Below are positions 9,165-18,102 of a DNA stretch of 64,000 nucleotides, piece by piece. This DNA is from Oxobacter pfennigii (lineage in GTDB: Bacteria > Bacillota > Clostridia > Clostridiales > Oxobacteraceae). The notes beneath the pieces were generated by a model. The model was not told where the DNA came from. It saw only the letters and a list, made by a program, of their open reading frames with translations, and searched no databases. The position numbers and the translations under genes were made by a program. Numbering within the stretch: position 1 is the stretch's first letter; every line of letters begins with the position of its first letter. The stretch covers positions 1 through 64,000 of the forward strand of contig NZ_LKET01000041.1 in assembly GCF_001317355.1 (NCBI RefSeq). Direction: 5' to 3'.

Positions 9165-9689
9165 TTATAAGCCCTTCACATAGACGATTAGCGAATCTAT
9201 AGTTCCCTTATCCTCAAAATTCACTTTTGAATTATAAGTATCGAGAAATTCTTTGTCATCAGCTTCTCGCTCAGATTCAGGCTTTCTTTGAATCATGCCT
9301 TTCATCATAGCCATCATGACTTTATGGACAGGACCAAGTTTTTTATAGTCTATGCCTCCGCGCAGATGGAAGAATTTTGTTTTTGCGAGAAGCTCTGGCA
9401 TAAAGTTTTTATTTATGATCTCACTATAGTCTGTTGAGTTGGGATCGGCTAATCCAACGGTAAACACGATAAGGTTTTTACAGGGATTTTGAGTAACCAG
9501 CTTTACACCTGCGATACCACCTGCATACAGACCACCACCATATATCACGACGTGGTATTGACTTAGAATTTTTGGTTCAACCGTTTGGGCTGCAAATAAA
9601 TCTGCATTCAGTGCCGAAGCAATCCATTCAGCGTACTTGCGAGTTGAGCCGTATTTGGATGTATATGTGACTAAAATCTTTTTAGGCAT
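9165..9689 (-). CDS. Flavodoxin-domain protein
   Basis: A 174-aa single-domain flavodoxin. Residues 5-17 (LVTYTSKYGSTRK) are the FMN phosphate-binding loop, and VVIYGGGLYAGGIAG is the second FMN-contacting region. The length and layout resemble the flavodoxin_5/HemG-like group (protoporphyrinogen oxidase or stress-related flavodoxins), but the substrate cannot be told. It overlaps by a few bases the end of a broken marR-type gene (stop within GCTAATGCCTAA), so the two once formed an operon; a similar marR-flavodoxin pair is intact at 29.1-29.95 kb. Confidence 0.85.
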   Translation of the reverse strand: MPKKILVTYTSKYGSTRKYAEWIASALNADLFAAQTVEPKILSQYHVVIYGGGLYAGGIAGVKLVTQNPCKNLIVFTVGLADPNSTDYSEIINKNFMPELLAKTKFFHLRGGIDYKKLGPVHKVMMAMMKGMIQRKPESEREADDKEFLDTYNSKVNFEDKGTIDSLIVYVKGL

Positions 9690-9975
9690 TAGCTGTCCCT
9701 CCGTTTATGTTATCTAGATTATCAAATACCTTCATTAAAGAACCGCTTAAACGGGCAATTTCATCCACGCTCATGCCAGAGAACATACTGTCAATAAACT
9801 GCGTTGCAATTTGTTCATTATCTTTGTCCCACTGCCCGCATTTATCGTTTGCTGTTATCCGCAGGCTCTGCCGTCTTTCTCGTCATGATGGACTGTCACA
9901 AAGCCCTTTTCGGCCAGCTTCATATTCCTGTGGAATGGCACCTGGTAACGGAATATTCAGTTTTGTTTTTTACAT
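9682..9975 (-). pseudogene. Broken marR-family regulator
   Basis: Reading the minus strand in several frames gives a MarR C-terminal half: VTRCHSTG, then MKLAEKGFVTVHHDEKDGRA (recognition helix and wing), then DKCGQWDKDNEQIATQFIDS and DEIARLSGSLMKVFDNLDN. At least two frame changes separate these pieces and the N-terminal half is missing where the GNAT gene begins. It is therefore a decayed, truncated regulator that once preceded the flavodoxin gene. Confidence 0.75.
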
Positions 9976-9978
9976 TAG

Positions 9979-10773
9979 TCAATTCTTGTGCATGTTCCAT
10001 ATTCCTATATCTCTAAATCCTAAGCTTTTGTATATCTTTCCGGCAACGGGATTGTCGTAGAAGAGGCATAATAACCTTCCTTCAGATAAAAGCTCCCGGC
10101 ATAATACATTCATACAAAGGGTGGCATAGCCTTTATTGCGGTGATTCGGGTGGGTGCTTACGCCAACTATCATGGCAGACACTGAATTTTCAGCAGTAGT
10201 GCTGGCAGAGGAAATAATCTTCCCGTTTTCTTCTATATAAAATACCCGGCCGGATTTAGTCTCCAGCTTGTTTTTGGTGCTTCTCCTGGTGCTGCCGGTA
10301 ACCGGTGAAAATTCGGATGTAATGGACCACAGTTCCATAATTCTGTCCACGTCATTTACACCAGCCTTTTTGACCTTGCTTACATCGGATATTGCAGCTA
10401 AACTGCTGCTGTCTTTCAATTCGCAAAGGTATGTCGGGCGCCTTTCACCGAGTTTCAATCCGGGTATATTCTCAAACTTCTCCGTTACTCCGCCTTTTCC
10501 CGATATTACTTCCACACACTCAAATCCTTTCATAATATCGGCAAAACCAAATACGTCAAAATCACCCTTTGCATATATAATGACAGAATTATAATACCTT
10601 AACAGCACGCCTCTGTAATTTCCGTTATCGTCAAAGTCTCCCCACAAATCCATAAAGTCCTTATCATACCCGAAATTCTCAATATCACCTATTATAAATA
10701 GATTCATGGACGCTTCTTCCTTAAGATACTCCATAAGCTTGTCATTATCCTGAACTGATAATTTTCTTATCAT
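9979..10773 (-). CDS. GNAT-family N-acetyltransferase (paralogue A)
   Basis: A 264-aa protein whose C-terminal ~110 residues are a GNAT fold: VGVSTHPNHRNKGYATLCMN is the acetyl-CoA pyrophosphate-binding motif (family pattern Q/RxxGxG/A), followed by LCLFYDNPVAGKIYKSLGF. The N-terminal half (MIRKLSVQDNDKLMEYLKEE) is a degenerate second domain. It is a close paralogue of the gene at 12104-12904. I start at the ATG at 10773 behind GGGGGATAATT because the paralogue starts at the same MIRKL; the 26 residues further upstream are not conserved. The acyl acceptor is unknown. Confidence 0.85.
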   Translation of the reverse strand: MIRKLSVQDNDKLMEYLKEEASMNLFIIGDIENFGYDKDFMDLWGDFDDNGNYRGVLLRYYNSVIIYAKGDFDVFGFADIMKGFECVEVISGKGGVTEKFENIPGLKLGERRPTYLCELKDSSSLAAISDVSKVKKAGVNDVDRIMELWSITSEFSPVTGSTRRSTKNKLETKSGRVFYIEENGKIISSASTTAENSVSAMIVGVSTHPNHRNKGYATLCMNVLCRELLSEGRLLCLFYDNPVAGKIYKSLGFRDIGIWNMHKN

Positions 10774-10862
10774 AATTATCCCCCATCCTAAATGAGCAAA
10801 TTGCTCATAATATCCATGAATCGAAATAAGGAAAGGATTCCTTTTATACATTACTCCCTATC

Positions 10863-11867
10863 TTATTGGATGTCCAAATGATCAAAGCCTGCCCAGGTCC
10901 AGCTGCTATCGATATATCTGACCATCCGATAGGCGGCTGGCTTAAATCCGCACTTGGGCCAAAAGGTGGAGGAGGCGAGGTTGGTGATCCTCCAATCCGC
11001 TATAATATGGCGAACACCCCGCTCTCTCATAAGAGAACAGCCTTCATTCATCAGCTTCTTTCCGACGCCGGTCCCCATCCGGCAGGGGTATGTACCGGCG
11101 ACACTGAGCTCCGCGCCGCCGTCAGGCGACATCAACCCGGAAGCAGCAGCCTCATAGATTTGAAAACCCAACTCCTCCCCGTCTTTCTCCGCAAGGAGAA
11201 CCGTCATGTCGCCGTCCTCCACGGTTCTTTCATATCCGGCTTTTATATCCGCCTCTACTTCGGGCAGCACAAGCTCAAACGTAGGTGCTGAATTCTGATA
11301 TGACTGGATAATGCCGGACATGCGCCCCATTTTTTCGCGGTCCGCTTTGCCGGCAATACGAACCTTAATATCAGGCACATGTGCAAAGGGACGGTATTCC
11401 TCCAGATTCATGACCCCATGTACCTGCTGGATGAAAAAGCTCAGGCGCTGGAAGGCCTCAAAATATGCCTGATTTCCAAGAGGTACGATTACATAGTGCA
11501 TAAAACAGCCTTGCTTAAGCCACGCAGTGCAGACCTTTTCATAGAGAGTCCTGATAAGCTCAGGAGATTGATCCGCTCTGACCGCCATTCCCTCATAGGG
11601 CACCCATGCATGCCTGCCCCTTGACGGGTCAACCTTGATCTCTCCCATGATATAGCCGGCTAATTCATTCTCTACAAACGCGCCTGCTCCGGTGACGGTG
11701 CTGCTCATAAATAACTTTTCAAGCGCATCCATGCCATATTTTGTGTTGAGACAGCGATTTTGAAGAAATGGGAATGTGTCACTCTCAAGTATCTGTCTTG
11801 ATATCAGTAAATTAGTCATGGCGGGGATATCGGCAGTGGTAATTGCTCTGAATTCGGATATTGTCAT
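10863..11867 (-). CDS. Two-domain GNAT acetyltransferase
   Basis: A 334-aa protein with tandem GNAT-like halves: an N-terminal half with AFVENELAGYIMGEIKVDPS and a C-terminal half with AVAGTYP-like pattern SVAGTYPCRMGTGVGKKLMN (acetyl-CoA loop) and FWPKCGFKPAAYRMVRYID. Unlike its GNAT neighbours it is not their close paralogue and its DNA is richer in G+C. The start at 11867 has GGAGG 7 nt upstream. The gene sits in a segment bracketed by ~52-bp direct repeats (10738-10790 and 12019-12072), suggesting it was inserted between two paralogous GNAT genes. Confidence 0.82.
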   Translation of the reverse strand: MTISEFRAITTADIPAMTNLLISRQILESDTFPFLQNRCLNTKYGMDALEKLFMSSTVTGAGAFVENELAGYIMGEIKVDPSRGRHAWVPYEGMAVRADQSPELIRTLYEKVCTAWLKQGCFMHYVIVPLGNQAYFEAFQRLSFFIQQVHGVMNLEEYRPFAHVPDIKVRIAGKADREKMGRMSGIIQSYQNSAPTFELVLPEVEADIKAGYERTVEDGDMTVLLAEKDGEELGFQIYEAAASGLMSPDGGAELSVAGTYPCRMGTGVGKKLMNEGCSLMRERGVRHIIADWRITNLASSTFWPKCGFKPAAYRMVRYIDSSWTWAGFDHLDIQ

Positions 11868-12018
11868 TTCCATTCCTCCATATTGGGTGTAAGGACAAAA
11901 TTGTAAAGAGTATATATACTTCACCTATCTCCTGCAAAGCTCGCCTTTATAATAGGTTTCCATATCCAGTATAACATGGTCCGCCTGGTTTTCCTATGAC
12001 TTTGCTTTTCTGAACACT

Positions 12019-12072
12019 TAATAAGCTTGTCATTATCCTGAACTGATAGTTTTCTTATTATAATTATCCCCC
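12019..12072 (-). pseudogene. Remnant of a GNAT gene 5' end
   Basis: This stretch matches 10738-10790, the ribosome binding site and first codons of GNAT paralogue A, at all but about three positions (shared core AAGCTTGTCATTATCCTGAA). The start codon has changed from ATG to ATA, and coding potential stops at once. It is a direct-repeat scar, not a gene. Confidence 0.75.
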
Positions 12073-12103
12073 TGATTCTAAACGCTTTTAAATTATTATA
12101 ATT

Positions 12104-12904
12104 CTATTGCCCTATTTCGTACATATTCCAATTGCCTATATCAGTAAAACCAAGCCTTTTATATATCCTTCCGGCGGCCGGGTTATCATAAAACAAGCAT
12201 AAGGATTTCCCTTCGGATAAAAGCTCCCGGCACAAGACATTCATGCAAAGGGTGGCATAACCCTTGCTCCGGTAATCCGGATGAGTATATACGCCGACTA
12301 TCATGGCAGATTTGGAATTTTCCGCAGTTGTGTTGGCGGCTGACACAATAATCCCATCTTCCTCAATAAAAAACGCCCTGCCTGTTTTAACCTCCAATTT
12401 ATTTTTAATCCTCTTTTTATCGGCTTGGGTGATAGGCCCGAATTCCTCTATGACAGCCATTGATTCTACAAGCCGGTCCGCATCCTCTATTCCCGCTTTT
12501 TTAACTTTGTATTCCTCGGGAAAACTAGACAATTTGTTGCCTCCTTTAAGCTCACACAAGAAGGTATTCCTCTTCCCTTTTAAATTAAAGCCTTGGATAT
12601 TTTCAAACTTTTCCGTTACAGAAGCTTTCCCGGAAAACTCTTCAATTCCTTCTAAGCCCTTTATTATACCTGCAAATTCCTGCACATCAAAGCAACCTTT
12701 TGAATATGCTGTCAGAGAATTAAAGAATTTCATCATCACAGCCTTTAAATTGCCGCCTTCATCAAATTCGCCCCATAAATCCAAATAAGTTTTGTCATAT
12801 CCGTAATTTTCAATATCCCCCATAATAAAAAGGTTTATGGATGCCTCTTCTTTGAGGTATTCCATAACCTTTTTATTATCCTGTATTGTCAATTTTCTAA
12901 TCAT
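12104..12904 (-). CDS. GNAT-family N-acetyltransferase (paralogue B)
   Basis: 266 aa, colinear with paralogue A over its whole length (MIRKLTIQDNKKVMEYLKEE, then INLFIMGDIENYGYDK). The GNAT core is VGVYTHPDYRSKGYATLCMN plus LFYDNPAAGRIYKRLGF. It begins 12 nt behind the nitroreductase stop, so both are on one transcript. The substrate is unknown; stand-alone GNATs of this kind often act on small amines or toxins (family knowledge). Confidence 0.85.
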   Translation of the reverse strand: MIRKLTIQDNKKVMEYLKEEASINLFIMGDIENYGYDKTYLDLWGEFDEGGNLKAVMMKFFNSLTAYSKGCFDVQEFAGIIKGLEGIEEFSGKASVTEKFENIQGFNLKGKRNTFLCELKGGNKLSSFPEEYKVKKAGIEDADRLVESMAVIEEFGPITQADKKRIKNKLEVKTGRAFFIEEDGIIVSAANTTAENSKSAMIVGVYTHPDYRSKGYATLCMNVLCRELLSEGKSLCLFYDNPAAGRIYKRLGFTDIGNWNMYEIGQ

Positions 12905-12916
12905 GATATAAAATCC

Positions 12917-13687
12917 CTACTTCCAGTTCTTTAGAATTTCCCTGACTGACCTTGTCATTTCTATTGAGAAATCGGCGCTGAATTTTCTTAAATAGTTATG
13001 CTGTCCGGAATTTTCCGCCCCGCCTATAAAGCTTTTACTGCCCTTTTCGTCCATTTCTTTAAACATTTCTTCAAAATCATATAGGCTTAAACTTTTATAC
13101 TTATCTTTAAAAACTATAAATCTTTCATCAAACCGATTAGGCTGCTCCCTTTTTACCTGCTGCTCCGTCGGATAACCAAAGCACACCATGGCAATAGGAA
13201 AGGTATACCGCGGAAGTCCGAACAGTTCCTTGTGAGCCTCATAATTTTCCATTATATCTCCTATGTAGCAGGAGCCTAACCCTAAGGATTCTGCTGCGAT
13301 AACTGCATTCTGTGCAGCAATCAGGGCATCACAGCAGGCTAAGAATAAATCTCCCTCGCCCGGCTTTCTCATCTCCATATTATTTTTGCCGCAAAGCTCA
13401 GGCACCCCTGAAGCTATGTAATAATCATACCAGCGCTGATAATCCGCCAGAAAAAGCAGCACAAAAGGAGACTTGGCTATGAAAGGCTGATTATCGCAGG
13501 TTTCTGCCAGTGTTTCTTTAGCACTTTGTTCAGCAACCTCTATTATTGTATATAACATCATATTTCCGGCGGTAGGCGCCCTCATGGCAGACTTTATAAT
13601 ATGAGTCTTTATTTCCCCGGCAATTTCTTTATCTTCAAAAACCCTTACGGATTTTCTGTTATATATGGTCTTTAATGTTTCATTCAT
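12917..13687 (-). CDS. Nitroreductase-family protein
   Basis: A 256-aa FMN-dependent oxidoreductase. IYNRKSVRVFEDKEI is the N-terminal FMN-phosphate signature (RRSxRxF-like), MRAPTAGNMM the second, and AESLGLGSCYIGDI the central one; PIAMVCFGYPTEQ closes the fold. Such enzymes reduce nitro, quinone or enone groups with NAD(P)H in the cytoplasm. The C-terminal ~60 residues extend beyond the core. Start ATG after AAAAGGAGAGGACTACAT. It is the first gene of a pair with GNAT paralogue B. Confidence 0.87.
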   Translation of the reverse strand: MNETLKTIYNRKSVRVFEDKEIAGEIKTHIIKSAMRAPTAGNMMLYTIIEVAEQSAKETLAETCDNQPFIAKSPFVLLFLADYQRWYDYYIASGVPELCGKNNMEMRKPGEGDLFLACCDALIAAQNAVIAAESLGLGSCYIGDIMENYEAHKELFGLPRYTFPIAMVCFGYPTEQQVKREQPNRFDERFIVFKDKYKSLSLYDFEEMFKEMDEKGSKSFIGGAENSGQHNYLRKFSADFSIEMTRSVREILKNWK

Positions 13688-13736
13688 ATGTAGTCCTCTC
13701 CTTTTAGTTTATTATTTTACGTTGATATATTGAATA

Positions 13737-14825
13737 TTAAGTGGGCATTATTATAACTGATTTTATAACGGTTCCTTCCTGTGAATCGGCAATAGCCTGA
13801 TTTATCTCATGCAGCTGATAAAACCTGATAAGCTTATGGAATGGAAATTTCCCTTCCTTATATAGCTTTATAAGCTGCGGTATTAGAACCTGTTGAACAC
13901 TGTCACCCTCCACGATACCTCTAATTGATAAGCTCCTTACATGTGAAGGATCCAATCCGTATGTGGATGGAGGCGAACTGACATAAGCAAGGCTTCCGCC
14001 ATATTTAAGAGAATTAACGGCCTGCCGCCCAACCGCTCCATGCCCGGATGCCTCCAGGGCATAATCAACTCCACCATTGGTTATACGTTTTATCTCAGCT
14101 TCAACATCAACTTTACGGGAATTCAAAACATGAGTGGCACCCAATTCCCTTGCCAGCTCCAAGCGGTTATCGTGAATATCTACTGCAATTATGATTCCGC
14201 AATTTGCAGCTTTTGCCGCCATAACTGCGCTTAATCCTACCGCACCTGCACCAAAAACGGCAATACTTGAGCCGGCTTGTGCTTTAAAATAATTAAAAAT
14301 CGTACCGCTTCCGGTTTGAATTCCGCAGCCTAGCGGCCCAAGATATTTCAAATCCAGGTCATCATCAACTTTTACAATGTTGTTTATATTGACAACAGCA
14401 TAAGCTGCAAAGGAAGACTGCCCAAACAGTACGGATAAATCATCGTTATGATGATGAAGCCTTGTTGTACCGTCAATCATCCTCCCGCCGAAGTTAAGTT
14501 CATCATAAATATCGCATTTATATGGTGTGTTGTTAAGACAAGGCTGGCATTCTCCGCAATATGCATATCCTAAAACCACATGGTCCCCGGGCTTTACACC
14601 GGATACGCCCTCGCCTACCTTTTCCACAATGCCGGCACCTTCGTGGCCTAAAACAGCAGGCAGCGGAAAGTAGTACTCCTGATGTTGAATGTGTATATCA
14701 GTAAGGCAAATCCCCGAAGCGATGATTTTAACCAGCACTTCATCCGCTTTTGGTTCATCAAGAGTAACAGTTTCAATATTGAATTTTTCACCATGATTAT
14801 GTAAAACTGCCGCTTGGATTTCCAT
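13737..14825 (-). CDS. Zinc-dependent alcohol dehydrogenase (MDR superfamily)
   Basis: A 362-aa medium-chain dehydrogenase, probably NAD-dependent. Visible parts: GHEGAGIVEKVGEGVSGVK (catalytic zinc region), CGECQPCLNNTPYKC (the four-Cys structural zinc lobe), GCGIQTGSGTIFNYF and the Rossmann loop VFGAGAVGLSAVMAA. The layout matches class III/aryl-alcohol dehydrogenases that oxidise primary or benzylic alcohols. Start at 14825 because GAGAAGGTG precedes it and alignable sequence begins at MEIQAAVL. It stands alone between two terminator-like hairpins. Confidence 0.88.
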   Translation of the reverse strand: MEIQAAVLHNHGEKFNIETVTLDEPKADEVLVKIIASGICLTDIHIQHQEYYFPLPAVLGHEGAGIVEKVGEGVSGVKPGDHVVLGYAYCGECQPCLNNTPYKCDIYDELNFGGRMIDGTTRLHHHNDDLSVLFGQSSFAAYAVVNINNIVKVDDDLDLKYLGPLGCGIQTGSGTIFNYFKAQAGSSIAVFGAGAVGLSAVMAAKAANCGIIIAVDIHDNRLELARELGATHVLNSRKVDVEAEIKRITNGGVDYALEASGHGAVGRQAVNSLKYGGSLAYVSSPPSTYGLDPSHVRSLSIRGIVEGDSVQQVLIPQLIKLYKEGKFPFHKLIRFYQLHEINQAIADSQEGTVIKSVIIMPT

Positions 14826-14873
14826 AACTACACCTTCTCTCATCAATTATAGCATTTTCAGATAAAAATAAAA

Positions 14874-14902
14874 GAACATCAAGTTTTTTGCCGTTGATGT
14901 TC
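14874..14902 (-). terminator. Terminator downstream of the small DUF2281-like gene
   Basis: On the minus strand GAACATCAA pairs with TTGATGTTC around an 11-nt loop and is followed by TTTTATTTTT, 21 nt after the stop of the gene at 14924. Confidence 0.82.
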
Positions 14903-14923
14903 TATATAGCTCATAGTTTGATT

Positions 14924-15148
14924 TTATACATTATCTAATACATCATCTAGATCAACTGTTTCATTGTTTTCAATTTCCTTCAATCCTTTTTTAATTAATT
15001 CCATCATATGTTTATCACTTAGGATTTCATTAGTGGCTTCCATTTCTTCTTTTATCTTCAAATATTCAAGAAAATCAATAATTTCAGCTACTCTCTTTTC
15101 TGATATCGTATCAATAATTTCATGTGCTTTATCTCTTAATGGAGACAT
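14924..15148 (-). CDS. Small antitoxin-like protein (DUF2281-like)
   Basis: A 74-aa acidic protein, MSPLRDKAHEIIDTISEKRV then AEIIDFLEYLKIKEEMEAT, which resembles DUF2281/antitoxin-type helical proteins. No toxin gene is adjacent on either side, so it would be an orphan antitoxin if that reading is right. Start at the ATG at 15148 with AGGAGGTAGGTG upstream; thirteen extra upstream codons lack a ribosome binding site. Confidence 0.55.
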   Translation of the reverse strand: MSPLRDKAHEIIDTISEKRVAEIIDFLEYLKIKEEMEATNEILSDKHMMELIKKGLKEIENNETVDLDDVLDNV

Positions 15149-15334
15149 AATCTTGCACCTACCTCCTCTTGAAATCCATGTTCCCAAGAATTCCTATTAC
15201 TAATATTTTACCAAAAATATTGGTTTTATTCTATTTAAAATTATTCAAATAAAACACCTGTTATACAGAGCCTGAAAACCCCTCCTGCTCAATGATAAAA
15301 ATCAACAATAAGCTTCTATTATAGAAGAAGCCTT

Positions 15335-15772
15335 TTAAGAAACCTTCAGCTTCTTCAAGGCTTCCTCCAGGGTGTGCCAGGCCAGCACGGCGCATTTAAC
15401 CCGGGCAGGCATGTTTGAAATGTTCTGAAAGGCCAGTGCGTCCTCCAGCTCTTCCAGTTCATTTTCTTCGGTTACGGTTTTCCGGATCATGCCGAGGAAC
15501 AGCGCTGCCAGGCGCTCTGCCTCAGCAGTTGATTTTCCTTCAATGAGGTCTGCCATAATTGCGGCAGATGCCATGGATATGGCGCACCCGCTGCCTAAAA
15601 TGGCGGCATTTTTAATTGTTCCGCCGTTCACCTTAAGTTCCAGGCTGATATCATCCCCGCAGCTGGGATTGACTCCCTGCACCTTGATATCCGGATTGTC
15701 AAGGGGATGCCTGTGCTTTTGGGAACGGCTGTATTGGGTGATAACTTCAGTGTATAGCTCATTCAGTTCCAT
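15335..15772 (-). CDS. sufU: SufU iron-sulfur assembly protein
   Basis: A 145-aa IscU-fold protein. The three conserved cysteines are seen in NPSCGDD, GSGCAISMASAA and VKCAVLAWHTLEEAL, as in Firmicute SufU. The longer inter-motif segment containing LIEGKS is typical of SufU rather than IscU. In Bacillus, SufU is a zinc-dependent sulfur acceptor that activates SufS. It overlaps the end of sufS and is the last gene of the operon. The start ATG at 15772 has AAGGAGG 10 nt upstream. Confidence 0.93.
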   Translation of the reverse strand: MELNELYTEVITQYSRSQKHRHPLDNPDIKVQGVNPSCGDDISLELKVNGGTIKNAAILGSGCAISMASAAIMADLIEGKSTAEAERLAALFLGMIRKTVTEENELEELEDALAFQNISNMPARVKCAVLAWHTLEEALKKLKVS

Positions 15773-16988
15773 AGCCAAGCCACCTCCTTGCCCCTTTTAA
15801 GCTGTCTGCCAGCCGGTCGATATCTTCTTTTGTATTGTAGAGGTATAGGCTGGCCCGGCAGGTGCTCTGCACACCCAGGTGGCGCATAAAGGGCTGGGCG
15901 CAATGGTGTCCGGAGCGGATTGCTATGCCGTCCGCATTGAGTATTGTGGCTACATCATGAGGATGAACCCCTTCCAATACAAAGGAAACCACACCGGTCC
16001 GGTCATCAAGGCAATCAGGTCCCACAATTTTAAGATGGGGGACTTCATGAAGCCTCTCCAGCATATAGGCTGTAAGCTCAACCTCAGCAGCCTGTAATTC
16101 ATTCATGCCAACACTGTTCAAATAATCGATGGCGGCAGAAAGACCTGCGACGCCTCCTACGTTCTGAGTGCCTCCCTCGAATTTCTGGGGAGGAAACGCA
16201 AAGGTAGATGACTGCTCTTCAACATATTCGATCATATCGCCTCCGTACAGTAATGGAGGCATATCCAAAAGAAACTTCTCTTTTGCGTAAAGAACTCCGA
16301 CACCCATGGGGCCCAGCATTTTATGGGCGGAAAAAGCGTAAAAGTCGGCATCCAGTAATGCTACGTCCACCGCCATGTGGGGGATACTTTGAGTACCGTC
16401 TACCACAACTGCTGCGCCTGCCTTATGGGCCCGTTCTATAACCTGCTCGATTGGGTTAACCGACCCTGTCACATTGGAGGCGTGGGCAACTGCCACCAGC
16501 TTTGTCCTTTCGGAAATTTTGCTTTTAATTTCCTCATAAGGAAGCCTCCCAGATTCGTCAGTGTACATATAGGTAAGTCTGGCCTGCCGGACCTGTGCCG
16601 CTATCTGCCAGGGCACCAGGTTGCTGTGGTGCTCGGAAACGGCCAGGACGATTTCATCGCCGGCCTCCTTTAAAAACATCCCGCAGCTTTTAGCTGCCAG
16701 GTTTAAAGATTCCGTCGCGCTTTTTGTAAAGACAATTTCTTCCGCCTTACCGGCCCCGATGAAAGCTTTGACTTTCTCCCTGGCCGATTCCAGCACCTTC
16801 GTGGCCTCCACGCTCAGGTCATAAGCTCCCCGGTGGGGATTTGCATTGGAAACTTTATAATATGAAGCAACGGCGTCAATCACGGCCTGGGGTTTTTGTG
16901 TCGTAGCCGCGTTGTCTAAATAGACCGGAAGCCGCCCCTTTTTATCTACTTGCTGTAGTAATGGAAAATCCTTTAAATATCTGCTCAA
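15759..16988 (-). CDS. sufS: SufS cysteine desulfurase
   Basis: A 409-aa PLP enzyme (class V aminotransferase fold) that takes sulfur from cysteine. N-terminal YLDNAATTQKP, the PLP-lysine region DFYAFSAHKMLGPMGVGVLY and RSGHHCAQPFM with the persulfide Cys are all present. It probably starts at a TTG that overlaps the sufD stop (TTGA), behind GGAGGAGG. It hands sulfur to SufU and the SufBCD scaffold encoded in the same transcript. Confidence 0.95.
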   Translation of the reverse strand: MSRYLKDFPLLQQVDKKGRLPVYLDNAATTQKPQAVIDAVASYYKVSNANPHRGAYDLSVEATKVLESAREKVKAFIGAGKAEEIVFTKSATESLNLAAKSCGMFLKEAGDEIVLAVSEHHSNLVPWQIAAQVRQARLTYMYTDESGRLPYEEIKSKISERTKLVAVAHASNVTGSVNPIEQVIERAHKAGAAVVVDGTQSIPHMAVDVALLDADFYAFSAHKMLGPMGVGVLYAKEKFLLDMPPLLYGGDMIEYVEEQSSTFAFPPQKFEGGTQNVGGVAGLSAAIDYLNSVGMNELQAAEVELTAYMLERLHEVPHLKIVGPDCLDDRTGVVSFVLEGVHPHDVATILNADGIAIRSGHHCAQPFMRHLGVQSTCRASLYLYNTKEDIDRLADSLKGARRWLGYGTE

Positions 16989-18091
16989 GGCCTTTCACCT
17001 CCTCCTTCAATGGAATTGCTCACAGTGTAAAGTATCTTATCCTGTATAAAATAATCCGGAATTTTTTCAACAATCGATGAAAAAGCAGCCTGGGCCAGCA
17101 GTTTTTTTGCTTCCGCCTCGCTGATTCCCCTGCTCATCAAATAGAATAGTATGCTGTCGTCAGGCCTGCCTGAGGTGGCCGCATGCTCCCCCTCCACATC
17201 GTCCTCTCCGCACAGAAGCAGGGGAACGGAAATATTTTTAACCTCCGGTCCCAGCATGAGCACGCTCTCCTCTTCCCGGCCTTTGGAGCCGGAGGCGCCG
17301 CTCACAAAATCCAGAGTGTCCCGGAGAACCTTTTTGCTCTTATCCATAAGGATGCCCTTGCCGCATATTTTGGAGACAGTTTTTCTCCCCCGGTGTTCCA
17401 CCCGGTAGGACATATCCAGGGAGCGTTCACCGTTACCCAGGTAAATCACATCCAGGTTAGCGGCGGCTCCTTCTTCTTTGAGGATGAGGTTGCAGCTTGA
17501 AACAGGGCAGGCCCCGCCCATCTCGGCAATGATGACATCAAGCTGGGCCCCTGCTTCTACTATGCCTTCTATTGCGTCCGTATGGCCGGCTTTACCGTCA
17601 AGCATCTGCACCTTTATAAGCTTCACCTTGGAATCAGGACGGGCAATGACCCGCGTCCGTCCATAATGGTATACGGGCTTGTTGCTTTTGGATTCATAAT
17701 TAAGGATCACCGAGGCACTGGATCCTTCCTCAGCATCGATGATGATATCGTCTACCAGGATTGGATTTTCGCCGTCCATATTAAAGGTCAGGATAACCGG
17801 CTTCTTTTCTGCACAGCCCTTGGGGATCCTGATAAAATACCTCCGGCTGCCATGGTCCTCAATGAAACTTCTCATTTCATCAGTTATAAAAAGGTTGGCT
17901 GCATCCTCTTCCTCAAATTCCAGCCTTTCAAAATTCTGCTGTATAACAACCTGGCCTACGGTACATACACCCGCCACACCGGCGTCCCATATACCTTCCG
18001 GCGAAATAAGGACAACTTCAGCGTCGTTTACACGGGAACGGTTCCAGGTCCTTACCGGCATTCTCTTCATTTTTATAGTCAATGGTTCCAT
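16985..18091 (-). CDS. sufD: SufD-like scaffold subunit
   Basis: A 368-aa SufB/SufD-family beta-helix protein, shorter than many SufD proteins. The core stretch GNGERSLDMSYRVEHRGRKT and the C-terminal SRGISEAEAKKLLAQAAFSS mark the family. It should pair with SufB and SufC to form the SufBC2D scaffold. The start ATG at 18091 has AGGAGGT seven nt upstream; an ATG two codons earlier is too close. Sequence is more diverged than that of SufB, as usual for SufD. Confidence 0.9.
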   Translation of the reverse strand: MEPLTIKMKRMPVRTWNRSRVNDAEVVLISPEGIWDAGVAGVCTVGQVVIQQNFERLEFEEEDAANLFITDEMRSFIEDHGSRRYFIRIPKGCAEKKPVILTFNMDGENPILVDDIIIDAEEGSSASVILNYESKSNKPVYHYGRTRVIARPDSKVKLIKVQMLDGKAGHTDAIEGIVEAGAQLDVIIAEMGGACPVSSCNLILKEEGAAANLDVIYLGNGERSLDMSYRVEHRGRKTVSKICGKGILMDKSKKVLRDTLDFVSGASGSKGREEESVLMLGPEVKNISVPLLLCGEDDVEGEHAATSGRPDDSILFYLMSRGISEAEAKKLLAQAAFSSIVEKIPDYFIQDKILYTVSNSIEGGGERP

Positions 18092-18102
18092 TTTCATACC
18101 TC

